Source: Gordonia iterans
Lineage (GTDB): Bacteria; Actinomycetota; Actinomycetes; Mycobacteriales; Mycobacteriaceae
DNA: 64,000 nucleotides
Assembly (NCBI RefSeq): GCF_002993285.1
Contig: NZ_CP027433.1
Span: 3,720,001 to 3,784,000 of the forward strand
Direction: 5' to 3'
Shown in pieces: positions 43,572 through 52,396 of the stretch (positions are counted from its first letter, which is position 1; each line of letters opens with the position of its first letter). The notes under the pieces are model-generated. The model did no database searches. It was not told the DNA's origin and saw only the letters and a program-made list of their open reading frames with translations. The position numbers were made by a program, and so were the translations under genes.

Positions 43572-43646
43572 GATGTTCACCTCCCTCGAAGTGCTGTTCC
43601 CGCTGGTAGAACCGGGCGTTTCGACTCTCCTTGTGTGTCTGACATC

Positions 43647-43668
43647 ACTCTACGACGGGGGTCTGACA
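43647..43668 (-). promoter_or_regulatory. RecA-NDp/PafBC-like promoter upstream of the DUF222 gene
   Basis: On the minus strand, TGTCAGAC (43661-43668), exactly eight bases, then TAGAGT (43647-43652) fit the core of the LexA-independent mycobacterial damage promoter (TTGTCRGTG-N8-TANNNT). GTCTGACATC is repeated at 43637-43646 and 43661-43670, a 24-bp direct repeat. The upstream half of the consensus is only partly matched, so the call is tentative. Confidence 0.5.
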
Positions 43669-43801
43669 TCGATGATGATCAGTAGTTCCGTGGTGGCCCC
43701 GGCTATGACTGCCTCCGCGCCAGCCGACAGTCCTGACCTGTCCACCGCGGCGCTCGACACTCCGCGCGGTCACCCGAATCGGTTCCGCGGTATCTGGACC
43801 G

Positions 43802-44773
43802 TCAACGACTCCGTAGGGCGGCAAGGACGGCGTCGGCGAGCGCGCGTTGGCCCGCGAGGTTCGGGTGCAGGGACGCCGGACCCGACACCGTCATCGGCTC
43901 CACCCACCGCTGCGCCGGGCCCGCGCAGGCGTCGTGACCCCGGGACTCCGCCGACACGTCCACGTAGTGCGCACCAGCAGCTTCCGCCGACCGCCGCAGC
44001 ACGTCGTTGAGGCGGGCCTGGGTCCCATGCACAAACGGAACGTCGCCCGCGGCGATCGGAATCTCGTCGTAACAGCCTTGCTGAGCAGGGAGGATCCACG
44101 GATAGCCGACGACGAAGACCCGAGCTTCCGGCGCGCGCTCAGCGATCGCGCGCAACCCCTCGGTCAGGTCAGTCTGCGTCCCGGCGAGGATCTCGGCGAC
44201 CCGGTGCCCCATCTCGGCGCGGCAGGGCGACGGCGTGTCCGGCCGGTCACGACCCATGCTCGCGCAGGTCCCGATCAGCGTCGTATAGAGGTCCGAATCG
44301 TTGCCGCCGAGGCTCAGCGTCACGACCTCGGTCCCGGGTCCCAACGCGTCCAGCTGCGGTCCGACGCCGTCGTACTGGGAAGAATGCAGGTCTCCGGTGG
44401 TCGCGCCGGAGCAGGACACGTCCGTGAGCGCCCAGCCCTTCCGAGCCGCGACCAGCTGCCCGAAGTTCTGCTGCGAGCGCTGGCAGAAGAACGGCGAATC
44501 GGCGATCAGCGGCGTCACCCCGGTGCCGGAGGCATAGCTGTCGCCGAGGTGGACGTGGGGGTTTCGACGGTGCTCAACCGGCGACGACCGCTCCCCCGAC
44601 GAAGCCCCCTCCCCCGGCGACGACCGCTCCCCCGACGAAGCCCCCTCCCCCGGCGACGACCGTTCCCCCGGCGACGCCCCCAGCGCCACGACCACGGCGA
44701 TCGACGCCATGACGACGGCGACTACCGCCATCAGCACGAAGACGGCCGACGATCCACCCGGGCGGCGAGCCAC
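43802..44773 (-). CDS. SGNH/GDSL-type secreted hydrolase
   Basis: The product is 323 aa with a GTG start at 44773. An N-terminal signal-anchor (about 8-33) is followed by a low-complexity region of tandem 12-residue units (GERSSPGEGASS) at about 34-65. The catalytic SGNH domain follows: block I GDSYASG near 76-82, the oxyanion Asn in LGGNDSD, and the C-terminal SLHPNLAGQ holding the catalytic His. It would hydrolyse an ester outside the membrane; the substrate is unknown. Five cysteines in the domain suggest disulfides. It starts 7 bp after the upstream membrane-protein gene. Confidence 0.88.
   Translation of the reverse strand: MARRPGGSSAVFVLMAVVAVVMASIAVVVALGASPGERSSPGEGASSGERSSPGEGASSGERSSPVEHRRNPHVHLGDSYASGTGVTPLIADSPFFCQRSQQNFGQLVAARKGWALTDVSCSGATTGDLHSSQYDGVGPQLDALGPGTEVVTLSLGGNDSDLYTTLIGTCASMGRDRPDTPSPCRAEMGHRVAEILAGTQTDLTEGLRAIAERAPEARVFVVGYPWILPAQQGCYDEIPIAAGDVPFVHGTQARLNDVLRRSAEAAGAHYVDVSAESRGHDACAGPAQRWVEPMTVSGPASLHPNLAGQRALADAVLAALRSR
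44583..44690. repeat. 36-bp minisatellite inside the SGNH hydrolase gene
   Basis: Units starting GACGACCGCTCCCCCGACGA at 44583, 44619 and 44655 form a 36-bp tandem repeat encoding a 12-residue Ser/Gly/Glu/Pro unit. The unit length keeps the frame. The third copy carries a few substitutions. Such repeats normally vary in number between strains. Confidence 0.85.
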
Positions 44774-44780
44774 GATCGCC

Positions 44781-45500
44781 CTACGAGTCCGCGCCGTCGC
44801 CGGAGTGCTTCCGGGGCGTCAGGCCCATCTTCACCGCGAGATGCGCCTCGGTGAGTTCGGACCGGAATCGGTCGACGTCGCGCGCCCAGGCCTGGGCCAG
44901 CTTGCCGTCCTTCATGCGCACACCGACGCCCTTGCGGCGACGAGGCACCGCAGGCAGTTCGCCGAGGGCCAGCGCGCTCTCCCACTTGGCGTGTTCGCGG
45001 CCGCGGTTCTCCGGGTACACCTCGGCGATGTCGGCGAGCTTCACCGTCTGTGCGCCCTGGCGGAGCGTCGTCTCGGTCAGGTGCACGGACACGTGCCGCT
45101 GCGCCGCGGCCTTCTGAAGCCAGCCGAATCCGACGAAGATCACGAAGAAGATGCTCAGCACCGGCCAGTGCACGCGTCCCGGGCCGAGGATCTCCATGAT
45201 CGCCACGGCGGCGATCAGGCCGCCGCCGATCACGACCAGCGCCCAGCTGCCCCCCGGCTCGTAGAAGAGAGTCTCCCCCGGATCATCCTCGGTGGTGCTG
45301 TCCCCTGCCGAACCGTCCTCACCGTCCTCTGCGAGTTCGGTGGTCACCGCGTCGTCGTCCCGCGCCGCCGCTTCCTCGGCCTCGGCTTCGACGATGCCGG
45401 CGTCGTCGGACGACTCCCCGAGGCGCTCGTGCGAAGCGCCCTCCTCGGTGCCCGCTCCGGACTCGTCCGGGCCGCGGTCCGTCGGCTCGGCAGCACTCAT
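44781..45500 (-). CDS. acidic-N-terminus membrane protein
   Basis: The product is 239 aa from the ATG at 45500. The first 80 residues are strongly acidic and disordered (DDSAGIVEAEAEEAAARDDD-like). Two transmembrane helices (about 86-105 and 110-130) follow, then a cytoplasmic basic domain with LKLADIAEVYPENR-type sequence (about 160-239). This resembles Rv0513 in the same position after hemB. Function unknown. The gene's start overlaps the stop of the previous one, and the SGNH gene follows by 7 bp. Confidence 0.75.
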   Translation of the reverse strand: MSAAEPTDRGPDESGAGTEEGASHERLGESSDDAGIVEAEAEEAAARDDDAVTTELAEDGEDGSAGDSTTEDDPGETLFYEPGGSWALVVIGGGLIAAVAIMEILGPGRVHWPVLSIFFVIFVGFGWLQKAAAQRHVSVHLTETTLRQGAQTVKLADIAEVYPENRGREHAKWESALALGELPAVPRRRKGVGVRMKDGKLAQAWARDVDRFRSELTEAHLAVKMGLTPRKHSGDGADS

Positions 45501-45988
45501 CGCGGATCTGCCGGATCGTCGTCGCGGGGATCGCGCCGCCCGTCCTCGCGCGCGTCGGACTCCTGCTCGCCGGCCTCGGATCCGTTGAACCACGCATCGG
45601 CCTTGGGGCGGTACGCGAGCACCGTGCCGGCGAAGCCGATCGTCGTGACGGCCAGGACCACCGCGAGCCCCGGCGACTGGAAGCCGATGGTCAGCACCAG
45701 CACCATCACGACCACGACGAAGGTGAGCGCAGCCAGCGAACCCCGCCACTGCGGAACGCAGGTCGCCTTGCGGGCCAGCAGAATGTACACCAGGCCGACG
45801 GCCCCGATCAGCACCTCCACGGCCAGCACGCCGAGGTTCCAGCGCGACTGGAACGCCTCGGCGACCAGGCTGATCACCCCGAGGACCACCAGCAGCAGTC
45901 CGGAGAGCAGCCACAGCCCGAACGCCCAGCGTACTTGGGTGGGGCGGGTCGCCGGGTCGGGCACGTAGCCGGGAGAGTGCTCGATCAT
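45497..45988 (-). CDS. four-helix membrane protein
   Basis: The product is 163 aa from the ATG at 45988, overlapping the upstream gene's stop by four bases. Helices are at about 20-42, 50-73, 85-106 and 110-130; the C-terminus is acidic and disordered (EQESDAREDGRRD). Family not recognised beyond small actinobacterial membrane proteins. It lies in the hemB-linked string of overlapping membrane-protein genes and is surely cotranscribed with its neighbours. Confidence 0.7.
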   Translation of the reverse strand: MIEHSPGYVPDPATRPTQVRWAFGLWLLSGLLLVVLGVISLVAEAFQSRWNLGVLAVEVLIGAVGLVYILLARKATCVPQWRGSLAALTFVVVVMVLVLTIGFQSPGLAVVLAVTTIGFAGTVLAYRPKADAWFNGSEAGEQESDAREDGRRDPRDDDPADPR

Positions 45989-46575
45989 CGTCGTGGGTTC
46001 CCCTGTCCGCTCCGGTCGCGACGGCGCTTGCGGCGAGCGGCCATCGCGTCGACGTACTTCTTGGTGTCCGGGTGCATGACGGCGAGCAGCACTCCGACGG
46101 CCGCCACCCCGCCGAGGACCCGCGGAATCATGGTCCAGACCGGCAGCGGATCGGTGGCGGCGGCCTCGCCGAACACGTGCCCGAAGAACGCGAAGATCAT
46201 GTTGATCGTGACGACGGCGGCGAGCCAGCCGAGCAGGAAACGCGCCCACCAGAATCCGCGCACCACCAGCAGCACCGCAGCGGCGGCCAGCGCGAGGATG
46301 AGGATCGAGGCGACCGCGATGGCGACGACGGTCATCACCGTCGCGTACTGTTCGACATTCTCGATACCGGCCGAGTCCTTCATCTGTTCGGCCCGGGTGA
46401 CCATCTCCTCGCGCATCATCGAGTACGCGGGCGGGAGAGTGATCACCTGGCAGATCGCCGCGACCACGGTGAGCTGAATCAGGATCAGAATGCTGTCGGG
46501 CCGGGCCGGCGCATCGCCCGCGGGCCCGGGCGACTGCGGCACGGGCGCCCTGGGTGGCAGCGATGGGACGGTCAT
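45985..46575 (-). CDS. membrane protein downstream of hemB
   Basis: The product is 196 aa from the ATG at 46575. Hydrophobic segments at about 28-50, 78-106, 110-132 and 145-165 give four helices, with a long polar loop (MMREEMVTRAEQMKDSAGIENVEQY) between the first two. The N-terminus is proline-rich and the C-terminus basic (MAARRKRRRDRSG). Family not recognised. The hemB stop lies two bases before its start, so it is coupled to hemB. Confidence 0.7.
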   Translation of the reverse strand: MTVPSLPPRAPVPQSPGPAGDAPARPDSILILIQLTVVAAICQVITLPPAYSMMREEMVTRAEQMKDSAGIENVEQYATVMTVVAIAVASILILALAAAAVLLVVRGFWWARFLLGWLAAVVTINMIFAFFGHVFGEAAATDPLPVWTMIPRVLGGVAAVGVLLAVMHPDTKKYVDAMAARRKRRRDRSGQGNPRR

Positions 46576-46577
46576 GG

Positions 46578-47570
46578 TTACAGCGTAGTAGCCCGCAGGC
46601 GACCGGCCATTTCGACGGCGGCGTAGGTGAAGACGATCGAGGCGCCCGCCCGGACGATCGAGAGCACGGCCTCGTCCAGCGCGGCCTCGCGATCGATCCA
46701 GCCCCGCTCGGCGGCCGCGCAGATCATCGAATACTCGCCGCTGATTTGGTACGCGGCCACCGGGCGGTCGGACACCTCGGCGACGTCGCGAACGATGTCC
46801 AGGTAGCTCATGGCCGGTTTCACCATCACCATGTCGGCACCCTCGTCGAGGTCGGCGAGCAGCTCGCGCACGGCCTCTCCGCGGTTGGCCGGATCCTGCT
46901 GATAAGTACGACGGTCCCCCTGAAGCGACGACCCGACCGCTTCGCGGAAGGGGCCGTAGAACGCGGACGCGTACTTGGCGGTGTAGGCCAGGATCGAGAC
47001 CTCGGCGAAGCCCTCGGCATCGAGGGCTTCGCGGATCGCGGCGACCTGGCCGTCCATCATCCCGCTGGGAGCCACGACGTGCGCGCCGGCGCGCGCCTGG
47101 GACACCGCGAGCGCGCGGTAGTGCTCGACGGTGGCGTCGTTGTCGACGCGACCTGCGCTGTCGAGCACGCCGCAGTGCCCGTGATCGGTGAATTCGTCCA
47201 GGCAGGTGTCGGCCATCAGCACGGTCGAATCGCCGAGATCCTCGCGCAGCGCGGTGAGCGCGCGATTGAGGATTCCGTCGGGGCGCGCCCCGCACGATCC
47301 GGTCGCGTCCTTATCCTCCGGACGCGGCACGCCGAACAGCATCAGACCGCCGACCCCCGCGGCCACCGCCTCGTCGGCGGCGGCACGCAGGCTGTCGACG
47401 GTGTGGTTGACGACGCCGGGCATCGACGAGATCGGCCGCGGCGCGTCGATGCCGTCGGCGACGAACATCGGCAGCACCAGCTGCGCGGGATGAACGCGAT
47501 GTTGTGCCACCAGCCTGCGCATGGCAGGTGTGGTCCGCAGCCGGCGCGGCCGGTCCGAAGGGTGATCCAT
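46578..47570 (-). CDS. hemB: porphobilinogen synthase (delta-aminolevulinic acid dehydratase)
   Basis: The product is 330 aa from the ATG at 47570 (MDHPSDRPRRLRTTPAMRRL); longer starts run into hemD. It condenses two 5-aminolevulinate molecules. The active-site lysines are Lys199 (YTAKYASAFYGPF) and Lys251 (VMVKPAMSYLD). The metal site DTCLDEFTDHGHCG (122-135) has Cys123 and Cys133 but Asp in place of the middle Cys, the form also seen in mycobacteria and distinct from the three-cysteine zinc enzymes. It lies 10 bp after hemD. Confidence 0.95.
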   Translation of the reverse strand: MDHPSDRPRRLRTTPAMRRLVAQHRVHPAQLVLPMFVADGIDAPRPISSMPGVVNHTVDSLRAAADEAVAAGVGGLMLFGVPRPEDKDATGSCGARPDGILNRALTALREDLGDSTVLMADTCLDEFTDHGHCGVLDSAGRVDNDATVEHYRALAVSQARAGAHVVAPSGMMDGQVAAIREALDAEGFAEVSILAYTAKYASAFYGPFREAVGSSLQGDRRTYQQDPANRGEAVRELLADLDEGADMVMVKPAMSYLDIVRDVAEVSDRPVAAYQISGEYSMICAAAERGWIDREAALDEAVLSIVRAGASIVFTYAAVEMAGRLRATTL

Positions 47571-47580
47571 GCCCACCACC

Positions 47581-49203
47581 CTACGAGCGCGACCGCCGGG
47601 ACTTCTTGCGCGGCGGGGGCAGGGCCCCCTCGGCCCGCAGTTGCGCGGCATGGGCAGCGAGCGCGTCGACCAGCGCCGGAATGGAGGCCACCTCGGGACG
47701 CACGTCCACCCGGAGACCGAACTCAATCGCGGTCTCGGCGGTCTTCGGACCGATGCATGCGACGATGGTGCGCGCATGCGGCTTGCCGGCGATGCCGACC
47801 AGGTTCCGGACCGTCGAGCTGGAGGTGAAGCAGACGGCGTCGAAGCCGCCGGTCTTGATCATCTCGCGGGTCTCGGCGGGCGGCGGGGCCGCGCGCACGG
47901 TGCGGTAGGCGGTGACGTCGTCGATCTCCCAGCCGCGCTCGCGCAGGCCCTCGGACAGGGTCTCGGTGGCGATGTCGGCGCGGGGCAGCAGGATGCGATC
48001 CACCGGGTCGAAGATCTCGTCGTACGGCGGAAAGTCCTCGAGCAAGCCGAGGGACGACTGCTCGCCCGACGGCACCAGCTCCGGCTCCACGCCGAACGAC
48101 CGGACCTTGGCCGCGGTGGCCTCGCCGACGCAGGCGATCTTCACTCCGGAGAACGCGCGTGCGTCCAGGCCGAACTCGGCGAACTTCTCCCAGACGGCGC
48201 GCACGGCGTTGGTGGAGGTGAACACGATCCACTGGTAGCGGCCGTCGACCAGCCCCTTGACCGCGCGCTCCATCTGGGCCGGGCTGCGCGGCGGTTCGAC
48301 GGCGATGGTCGGCACCTCGCGCGGGATGGCGCCGTGGCCCACCAGACGCTCGCTCATGTCGGCGGCTTGATCCTTGGTGCGCGGCACCAGCACGGTCCAG
48401 CCGTACAGCGCGCGCGACTCCCACCAGGAGAACTTGGCGCGCTTCTCGACCAGCTTGCCGACGGTCAGGATCAGCGCGCCCGCGAGTCCGGCCGCAGCCT
48501 CGGTCAGCGTCGCCAGCGTCGCCTCGACGGTCCGCTGCTGACAGGTGGTGCCGTTGACCGTCACGGCGACCGGCGTCTGGGGCGCCAGGCCGTGTTCGGT
48601 GAGGGCCCCGGCGACCTCGCCGAGGTGACCGTCGGTGGCGTGCAGCACCAGCGGGCCCGGAGCGGCGGCCAGCGCCGCCCAGTCCACCTCGCCGCGCACG
48701 TCGGCGACCGTGTGACCCGACCCCAGCGGCACACCGGCGAAGCCGGGCACCACGGACGAGTGCGGCAGCCCGGGCAGGATCTCGAAGCCGACGGAGGTAC
48801 GAGCCACAGCGGTGATCTCGGCGAGCACCGCGTCGGTGGTCATCGGATCGCCGGTCACCACGCGCACCACGTCGACGCCGTTCTTGGCCTGGGCCACGAT
48901 GGTCTTGGCGACCTGTGCCGGGTCGCCGAGGGCCGGGTGCACCACCTGGGGCGCCTCGGGCGTCTCCTCGTCGGCGGTCTCGGCCTCGGCGGCCTTGCGG
49001 CTGCTGCGCGTCTTCTCCGCCTGCGGCGGCACGTGAGCGGACCCGATCAGCTCCACGACCGCCGGCGGGACGTCGGGATCGACGAAGGCCACCGTCGCGT
49101 CGACCAGGACTTCCTTGGCGCGCACGGTCAGCAGATCCGGGTTTCCGGGACCCGACCCCACGAACAGAATCCGGCCCGGATTAGCATTCTTGGTACGGCT
49201 CAT
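47581..49203 (-). CDS. hemD: fused uroporphyrinogen-III methyltransferase / uroporphyrinogen-III synthase
   Basis: The product is 540 aa with an ATG at 49203. Residues about 10-240 form a SAM-dependent tetrapyrrole methylase of the CobA/SUMT kind, with the glycine-rich VGSGPGNPDLLTVRA (14-29) and VTGDPMTTDAVL in the expected order. Residues about 270-520 form the HemD cosynthase domain with TSTNAVRAVWEKF and AVCFTSSSTVRNLVG. Insertion of an acidic/basic linker (near 60-85) is unusual. The fusion is the norm in actinobacteria (Rv0511). Part of hemA-hemC-hemD-hemB. Confidence 0.93.
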   Translation of the reverse strand: MSRTKNANPGRILFVGSGPGNPDLLTVRAKEVLVDATVAFVDPDVPPAVVELIGSAHVPPQAEKTRSSRKAAEAETADEETPEAPQVVHPALGDPAQVAKTIVAQAKNGVDVVRVVTGDPMTTDAVLAEITAVARTSVGFEILPGLPHSSVVPGFAGVPLGSGHTVADVRGEVDWAALAAAPGPLVLHATDGHLGEVAGALTEHGLAPQTPVAVTVNGTTCQQRTVEATLATLTEAAAGLAGALILTVGKLVEKRAKFSWWESRALYGWTVLVPRTKDQAADMSERLVGHGAIPREVPTIAVEPPRSPAQMERAVKGLVDGRYQWIVFTSTNAVRAVWEKFAEFGLDARAFSGVKIACVGEATAAKVRSFGVEPELVPSGEQSSLGLLEDFPPYDEIFDPVDRILLPRADIATETLSEGLRERGWEIDDVTAYRTVRAAPPPAETREMIKTGGFDAVCFTSSSTVRNLVGIAGKPHARTIVACIGPKTAETAIEFGLRVDVRPEVASIPALVDALAAHAAQLRAEGALPPPRKKSRRSRS

Positions 49204-49278
49204 GCGTTCGCACTCTCCTGCCCCGCAGGCGGGGCTTGCAGTTCGTTCTCTGCGGGAGCCGTCAGTACGGGGTCGCGG

Positions 49279-50238
49279 CTACGACTCCGGGCTGACGAGT
49301 GCGGCAGCACCGAGCTCCAGCAGTTCGGCGGCGAGATCCTTGCCGAGTTGTGCGGCACGCTCCACCGGGCCCACCACCGAAGCACGGATCACCTCGGATC
49401 CGTCTTCGGCCGCCACCGCCGCGCGAAGCGACAGCTCGTCGAAGATGCGCCCGCCGGAGTCGATCGATTCGACCACCTCGGCGATCGCACCGACCGGTGC
49501 GGTGCACCCGGCCTCCAGGGCCGCGAGCACTGCACGCTCGGCGTCGACCGCCGCACGGGTGGACGGATCGTCCAACTCGGCGAGGATTCTCACCAGTTCG
49601 GCATCGTCGGCACGGCACTCGACGGCCAGTGCCCCCTGGGCCGGCGCAGGCAGCATGACCACGGGGTCCAGTGCCTCGGTGACCGCATCGGTGCGACCGA
49701 TGCGGACCAAGCCGGCTCGGGCGACTACCACCGCGTCCAGTTCACCGTTCGCGACTTTGCCCAACCGAGAATCAAGGTTGCCTCGTAGGGGGCGGATTTC
49801 CAAACCGAGACCCAGTGCTCTAAGCTGCGCGGCCCGCCGCGGCGACGAGGTGCCCACCCGCGACCCGGCCGGGAGCTCACCGAGAACCAGTCCGTCCCGG
49901 CTGACCAGCGCATCCCGCGGATCGACGCGCTCGGGAACGGTGATCGTCAGATCCGGTTCGGGCGCGGTCGGCAGATCCTTGTACGAGTGGATCGCGACGT
50001 CGCATTCGCCGTCGCGCAACGCGACGCGGATCGCGGTGGTGAACACCCCGACGCCGATCTGCGCGACCGGCGAACGCTGATCGAGGTCGCCGGGCGTCTT
50101 GATGATCACGAGTTCGGCAGGGTGGCCCAGCGCGATCAGCCGGTCGGCGATGCCCTGCGCCTGCGTCGAGGCCAGCAACGACCCTCGGGTGCCGATGCGG
50201 ATGGGAGCGGAGCTGGCAGAGCCTGCATTGTCTGACAC
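49279..50238 (-). CDS. hemC: hydroxymethylbilane synthase (porphobilinogen deaminase)
   Basis: The product is 319 aa from the GTG at 50238 with AAGGA eight bases upstream. It polymerises four porphobilinogens. The dipyrromethane-binding Cys245 is in [11 protein letters not shown], the catalytic Asp88 in AIHSYKDLP, and the substrate-binding block [13 protein letters not shown] lies at 127-139. Its start is 287 bp from hemA, a gap filled by a palindromic mobile-element-like sequence (50352-50518). hemD starts 75 bp after it. Confidence 0.95.
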   Translation of the reverse strand: MSDNAGSASSAPIRIGTRGSLLASTQAQGIADRLIALGHPAELVIIKTPGDLDQRSPVAQIGVGVFTTAIRVALRDGECDVAIHSYKDLPTAPEPDLTITVPERVDPRDALVSRDGLVLGELPAGSRVGTSSPRRAAQLRALGLGLEIRPLRGNLDSRLGKVANGELDAVVVARAGLVRIGRTDAVTEALDPVVMLPAPAQGALAVECRADDAELVRILAELDDPSTRAAVDAERAVLAALEAGCTAPVGAIAEVVESIDSGGRIFDELSLRAAVAAEDGSEVIRASVVGPVERAAQLGKDLAAELLELGAAALVSPES

Positions 50239-50351
50239 GGACAATCCTTCCGGACGCTTCAGCGGGGATCGGCGAGGCTCGTGGTGAGCACCGCCGGGCG
50301 GGACGCGAGACCCGCGCGCGCCGGTCGCGAGACCGGTGGCGTGGTTCCAGC

Positions 50352-50518
50352 CTAGTGTCCCGTGTCGAAAGTTCTTTCGCGGTATGCCGGGGCCCGATGA
50401 GCGTCTGGCGGCGTTGTCCTCGGTCAGGATACCTGCCGGTATCCCTCCCTCGTCCGCCTTGCCGGCCGCCCATCGGACTCCCGGCAACCATCGAGAAACT
50501 TCCGACACGGGACACTAG
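50352..50518. mobile_element. 167-bp palindromic MITE-like element between hemA and hemC
   Basis: Terminal inverted repeats CTAGTGTCCCGTGTCGAAAG (left, from 50352) and its reverse complement ending at 50518 match in 21 of 22 bases. Inside, the two halves continue to pair imperfectly (GCCGGGGCCCGATGAGCG against GCCGGGAGTCCGATGGGCG), with a small central hairpin GGATACC-TGCC-GGTATCC. No ORF of substance lies inside. The outer CTAG may be part of the target site. This is the layout of a non-autonomous element. Confidence 0.75.
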
Positions 50519-50525
50519 TGCCGAG

Positions 50526-51863
50526 CTAGCGGATGTCTTCCAGGCCCGCATCCGGCCGAGCGACCTGCTCGGCGGTACCGGGCTTCAGTTCGAAGAGTTC
50601 TCGCAGAGCGGCGGCGTAGTGATCACCGTCGCCGGTCGACGCGAGCTGCTTCACCCGCACCGTGGGGGCGTGCAGCAACTTGTCTGCGACCCTGCGGACG
50701 GTCTTGGCCACCTCGTCGCGCTGATCGCCGTCGAGGTCCGGAAGCCGGCTCTGCAGCCGCAGGATCTCGGCTTCGACGACGTCGGCGGCGCGCTGGCGCA
50801 GCGCGGCGACAGTCGGGGTCACCTCCGCCTGCCGCTGCGCGGCCAGGTAGCCGGCCAGTTCCGAGGCGACGATGCCGCGGGCCGCCGCGGCGTCGGCGGC
50901 GGCCGCACGCGTCTCGCTGTCGCCGCGGAGACTCTCGATGTCGATCACGTGGACGCCGGGCAGCCGCGCGGCGGCCGGGTCGACGTTGCGGGGCAGCCCG
51001 AGATCGCAGACCATCAGCGGAACCATCGACCTTCGCCGCAGCAGCGCCTCGTGCACGTCGCCCACCTGCAACACCGGGGACACCGAGCCGGTGGCGGTCA
51101 CGACGATGTCGGCGTCGGCCATCACCTCGGTGATCTGGTCCAGACTCACTCCCCGCGCGGCGATCCCGTGCCGTTCGGTGACCCCGACCGCCAGTTCCTG
51201 GGCGCGGTCGGCGGTGCGGTTGACCACGATCATCTCGGTGATGCCCTCGCGGGCGAGCTGCGTGGTGGCCAGCGAGCCCATCGCGCCCGCGCCGATCACC
51301 ACCGCCCGGCGCATCGGGGCCTGTCCTTCACCGCGAATGCTCCGGGCCCGGTGCACGGCCACCGAGACCACCGAAGCCCCGGCGCGGTCGATGCCGGTCT
51401 CGGTGTGCACGCGTTTGCCGACGCGCAACGCCTGCTGCGCCAGCTCGTGCAGGGTGCTGCCGGCCGACTTGCACTCGTCGGCGACGGTGTAGGCGGACCG
51501 GATCTGGCCGAGGATCTGCTGTTCGCCGACCACCATCGAGTCGAGTCCGGCGGCGACGTTGAACAGATGCTCCACCGCGGCCTCGGAATAGTGCACATAG
51601 GCGTGCCCGGTCATCTCGCTGATGTTCAGGCCCGAGTGGTCGCCGAGGACCCGGCCTACCGCTTCGAGCGCGGGGTGGAAGGCCTCGACCACCGCGTAGA
51701 TCTCGATACGGTTGCACGTGGAGACCAGCATGGCCTCGCTGACCGCCTGGCTCTGCATGATCGTCTCGACCAGCTTCGGTCGGTCGAACTCGGAAACGGC
51801 GAGTCGTTCGAGCACCGGCACCGGCGCACTCCGATGGGAGACCCCGAACAACAAAAGACTCAC
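50526..51863 (-). CDS. hemA: glutamyl-tRNA reductase
   Basis: The product is 445 aa with a GTG at 51863. It reduces glutamyl-tRNA to glutamate-1-semialdehyde, the first step of heme synthesis in this window. The catalytic Cys50 is in LVSTCNRIEIY, the signature GLDSMVVGEQQILGQIRSA follows, and the NADPH motif GAGAMGSLA lies near 191-199. The C-terminal dimerisation helix (about 310-420) ends in ALRELFELKPGTAEQV. Its stop is 8 bp from the end of the palindromic element. Confidence 0.95.
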   Translation of the reverse strand: MSLLLFGVSHRSAPVPVLERLAVSEFDRPKLVETIMQSQAVSEAMLVSTCNRIEIYAVVEAFHPALEAVGRVLGDHSGLNISEMTGHAYVHYSEAAVEHLFNVAAGLDSMVVGEQQILGQIRSAYTVADECKSAGSTLHELAQQALRVGKRVHTETGIDRAGASVVSVAVHRARSIRGEGQAPMRRAVVIGAGAMGSLATTQLAREGITEMIVVNRTADRAQELAVGVTERHGIAARGVSLDQITEVMADADIVVTATGSVSPVLQVGDVHEALLRRRSMVPLMVCDLGLPRNVDPAAARLPGVHVIDIESLRGDSETRAAAADAAAARGIVASELAGYLAAQRQAEVTPTVAALRQRAADVVEAEILRLQSRLPDLDGDQRDEVAKTVRRVADKLLHAPTVRVKQLASTGDGDHYAAALRELFELKPGTAEQVARPDAGLEDIR

Positions 51864-51950
51864 GCTGTCACCGTTTCCTCAGTTAACGCGGCGTCCCGTT
51901 CACGTCGCGGTCACGTCCCCGATGCGAGCACATGTACTACACAGGTTAGT

Positions 51951-52247
51951 TCACCGCTGCGGCCCGTCGCCAACCACCCGGAGAAGTCTGTCAAGGTCTG
52001 AGCGCAGCCTTACCTCATCGATTTCCCAGTAACCGTGCTCCTCGCCGTCGAGCAGCAGCACGGGCAATCGGTCCCCGTATTCCGCCCGCAGCTCCGGATC
52101 ACCCTGTTCGGCGGCTTGATCGACGTCGACGACGACGGGCTCGATCCGGTAGTCGACCGCAATGGTCCGCAACTGCGTCAGCGCCACCTCGCAGAGATGG
52201 CACCCGGCGCGTGTCAGCAAAGTCACCTCGGTGACGGTCTCCGCCAT
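51951..52247 (-). CDS. glutaredoxin-like thioredoxin-fold protein
   Basis: The product is 98 aa from the ATG at 52247. The redox motif RAGCHLCE has Cys16 and Cys19, and the fold continues with VDYRIEPVVVDVDQ and a cis-Pro in GDRLPVLLLDGEEH. It is the Rv0508 type, conserved beside hemA. It could reduce disulfides in the cytoplasm; a link to heme synthesis is only suggested by position. The 87-bp gap to hemA holds no recognised motif. It is divergent from the HAD gene. Confidence 0.88.
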   Translation of the reverse strand: MAETVTEVTLLTRAGCHLCEVALTQLRTIAVDYRIEPVVVDVDQAAEQGDPELRAEYGDRLPVLLLDGEEHGYWEIDEVRLRSDLDRLLRVVGDGPQR

Positions 52248-52396
52248 GAGACCAGGATATCGCCCCGTGGCAGCACGCCTGCTCGCCGCGCGCCGACGAC
52301 CCTGCTCGCGCGGCGAAGGCTCGGTGTCTGCGAGCCGCGATAGGCTTGGCGGCGAGACAACCAGCACGGATCACCCGACCCCCAAGGAGGTGGCTC

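Noticed and set aside
46578..47570. HemB inactive because one metal-site cysteine is missing
   Set aside because: The same CLDEFTDHGHC form is known in mycobacterial HemB, and both active-site lysines are present.
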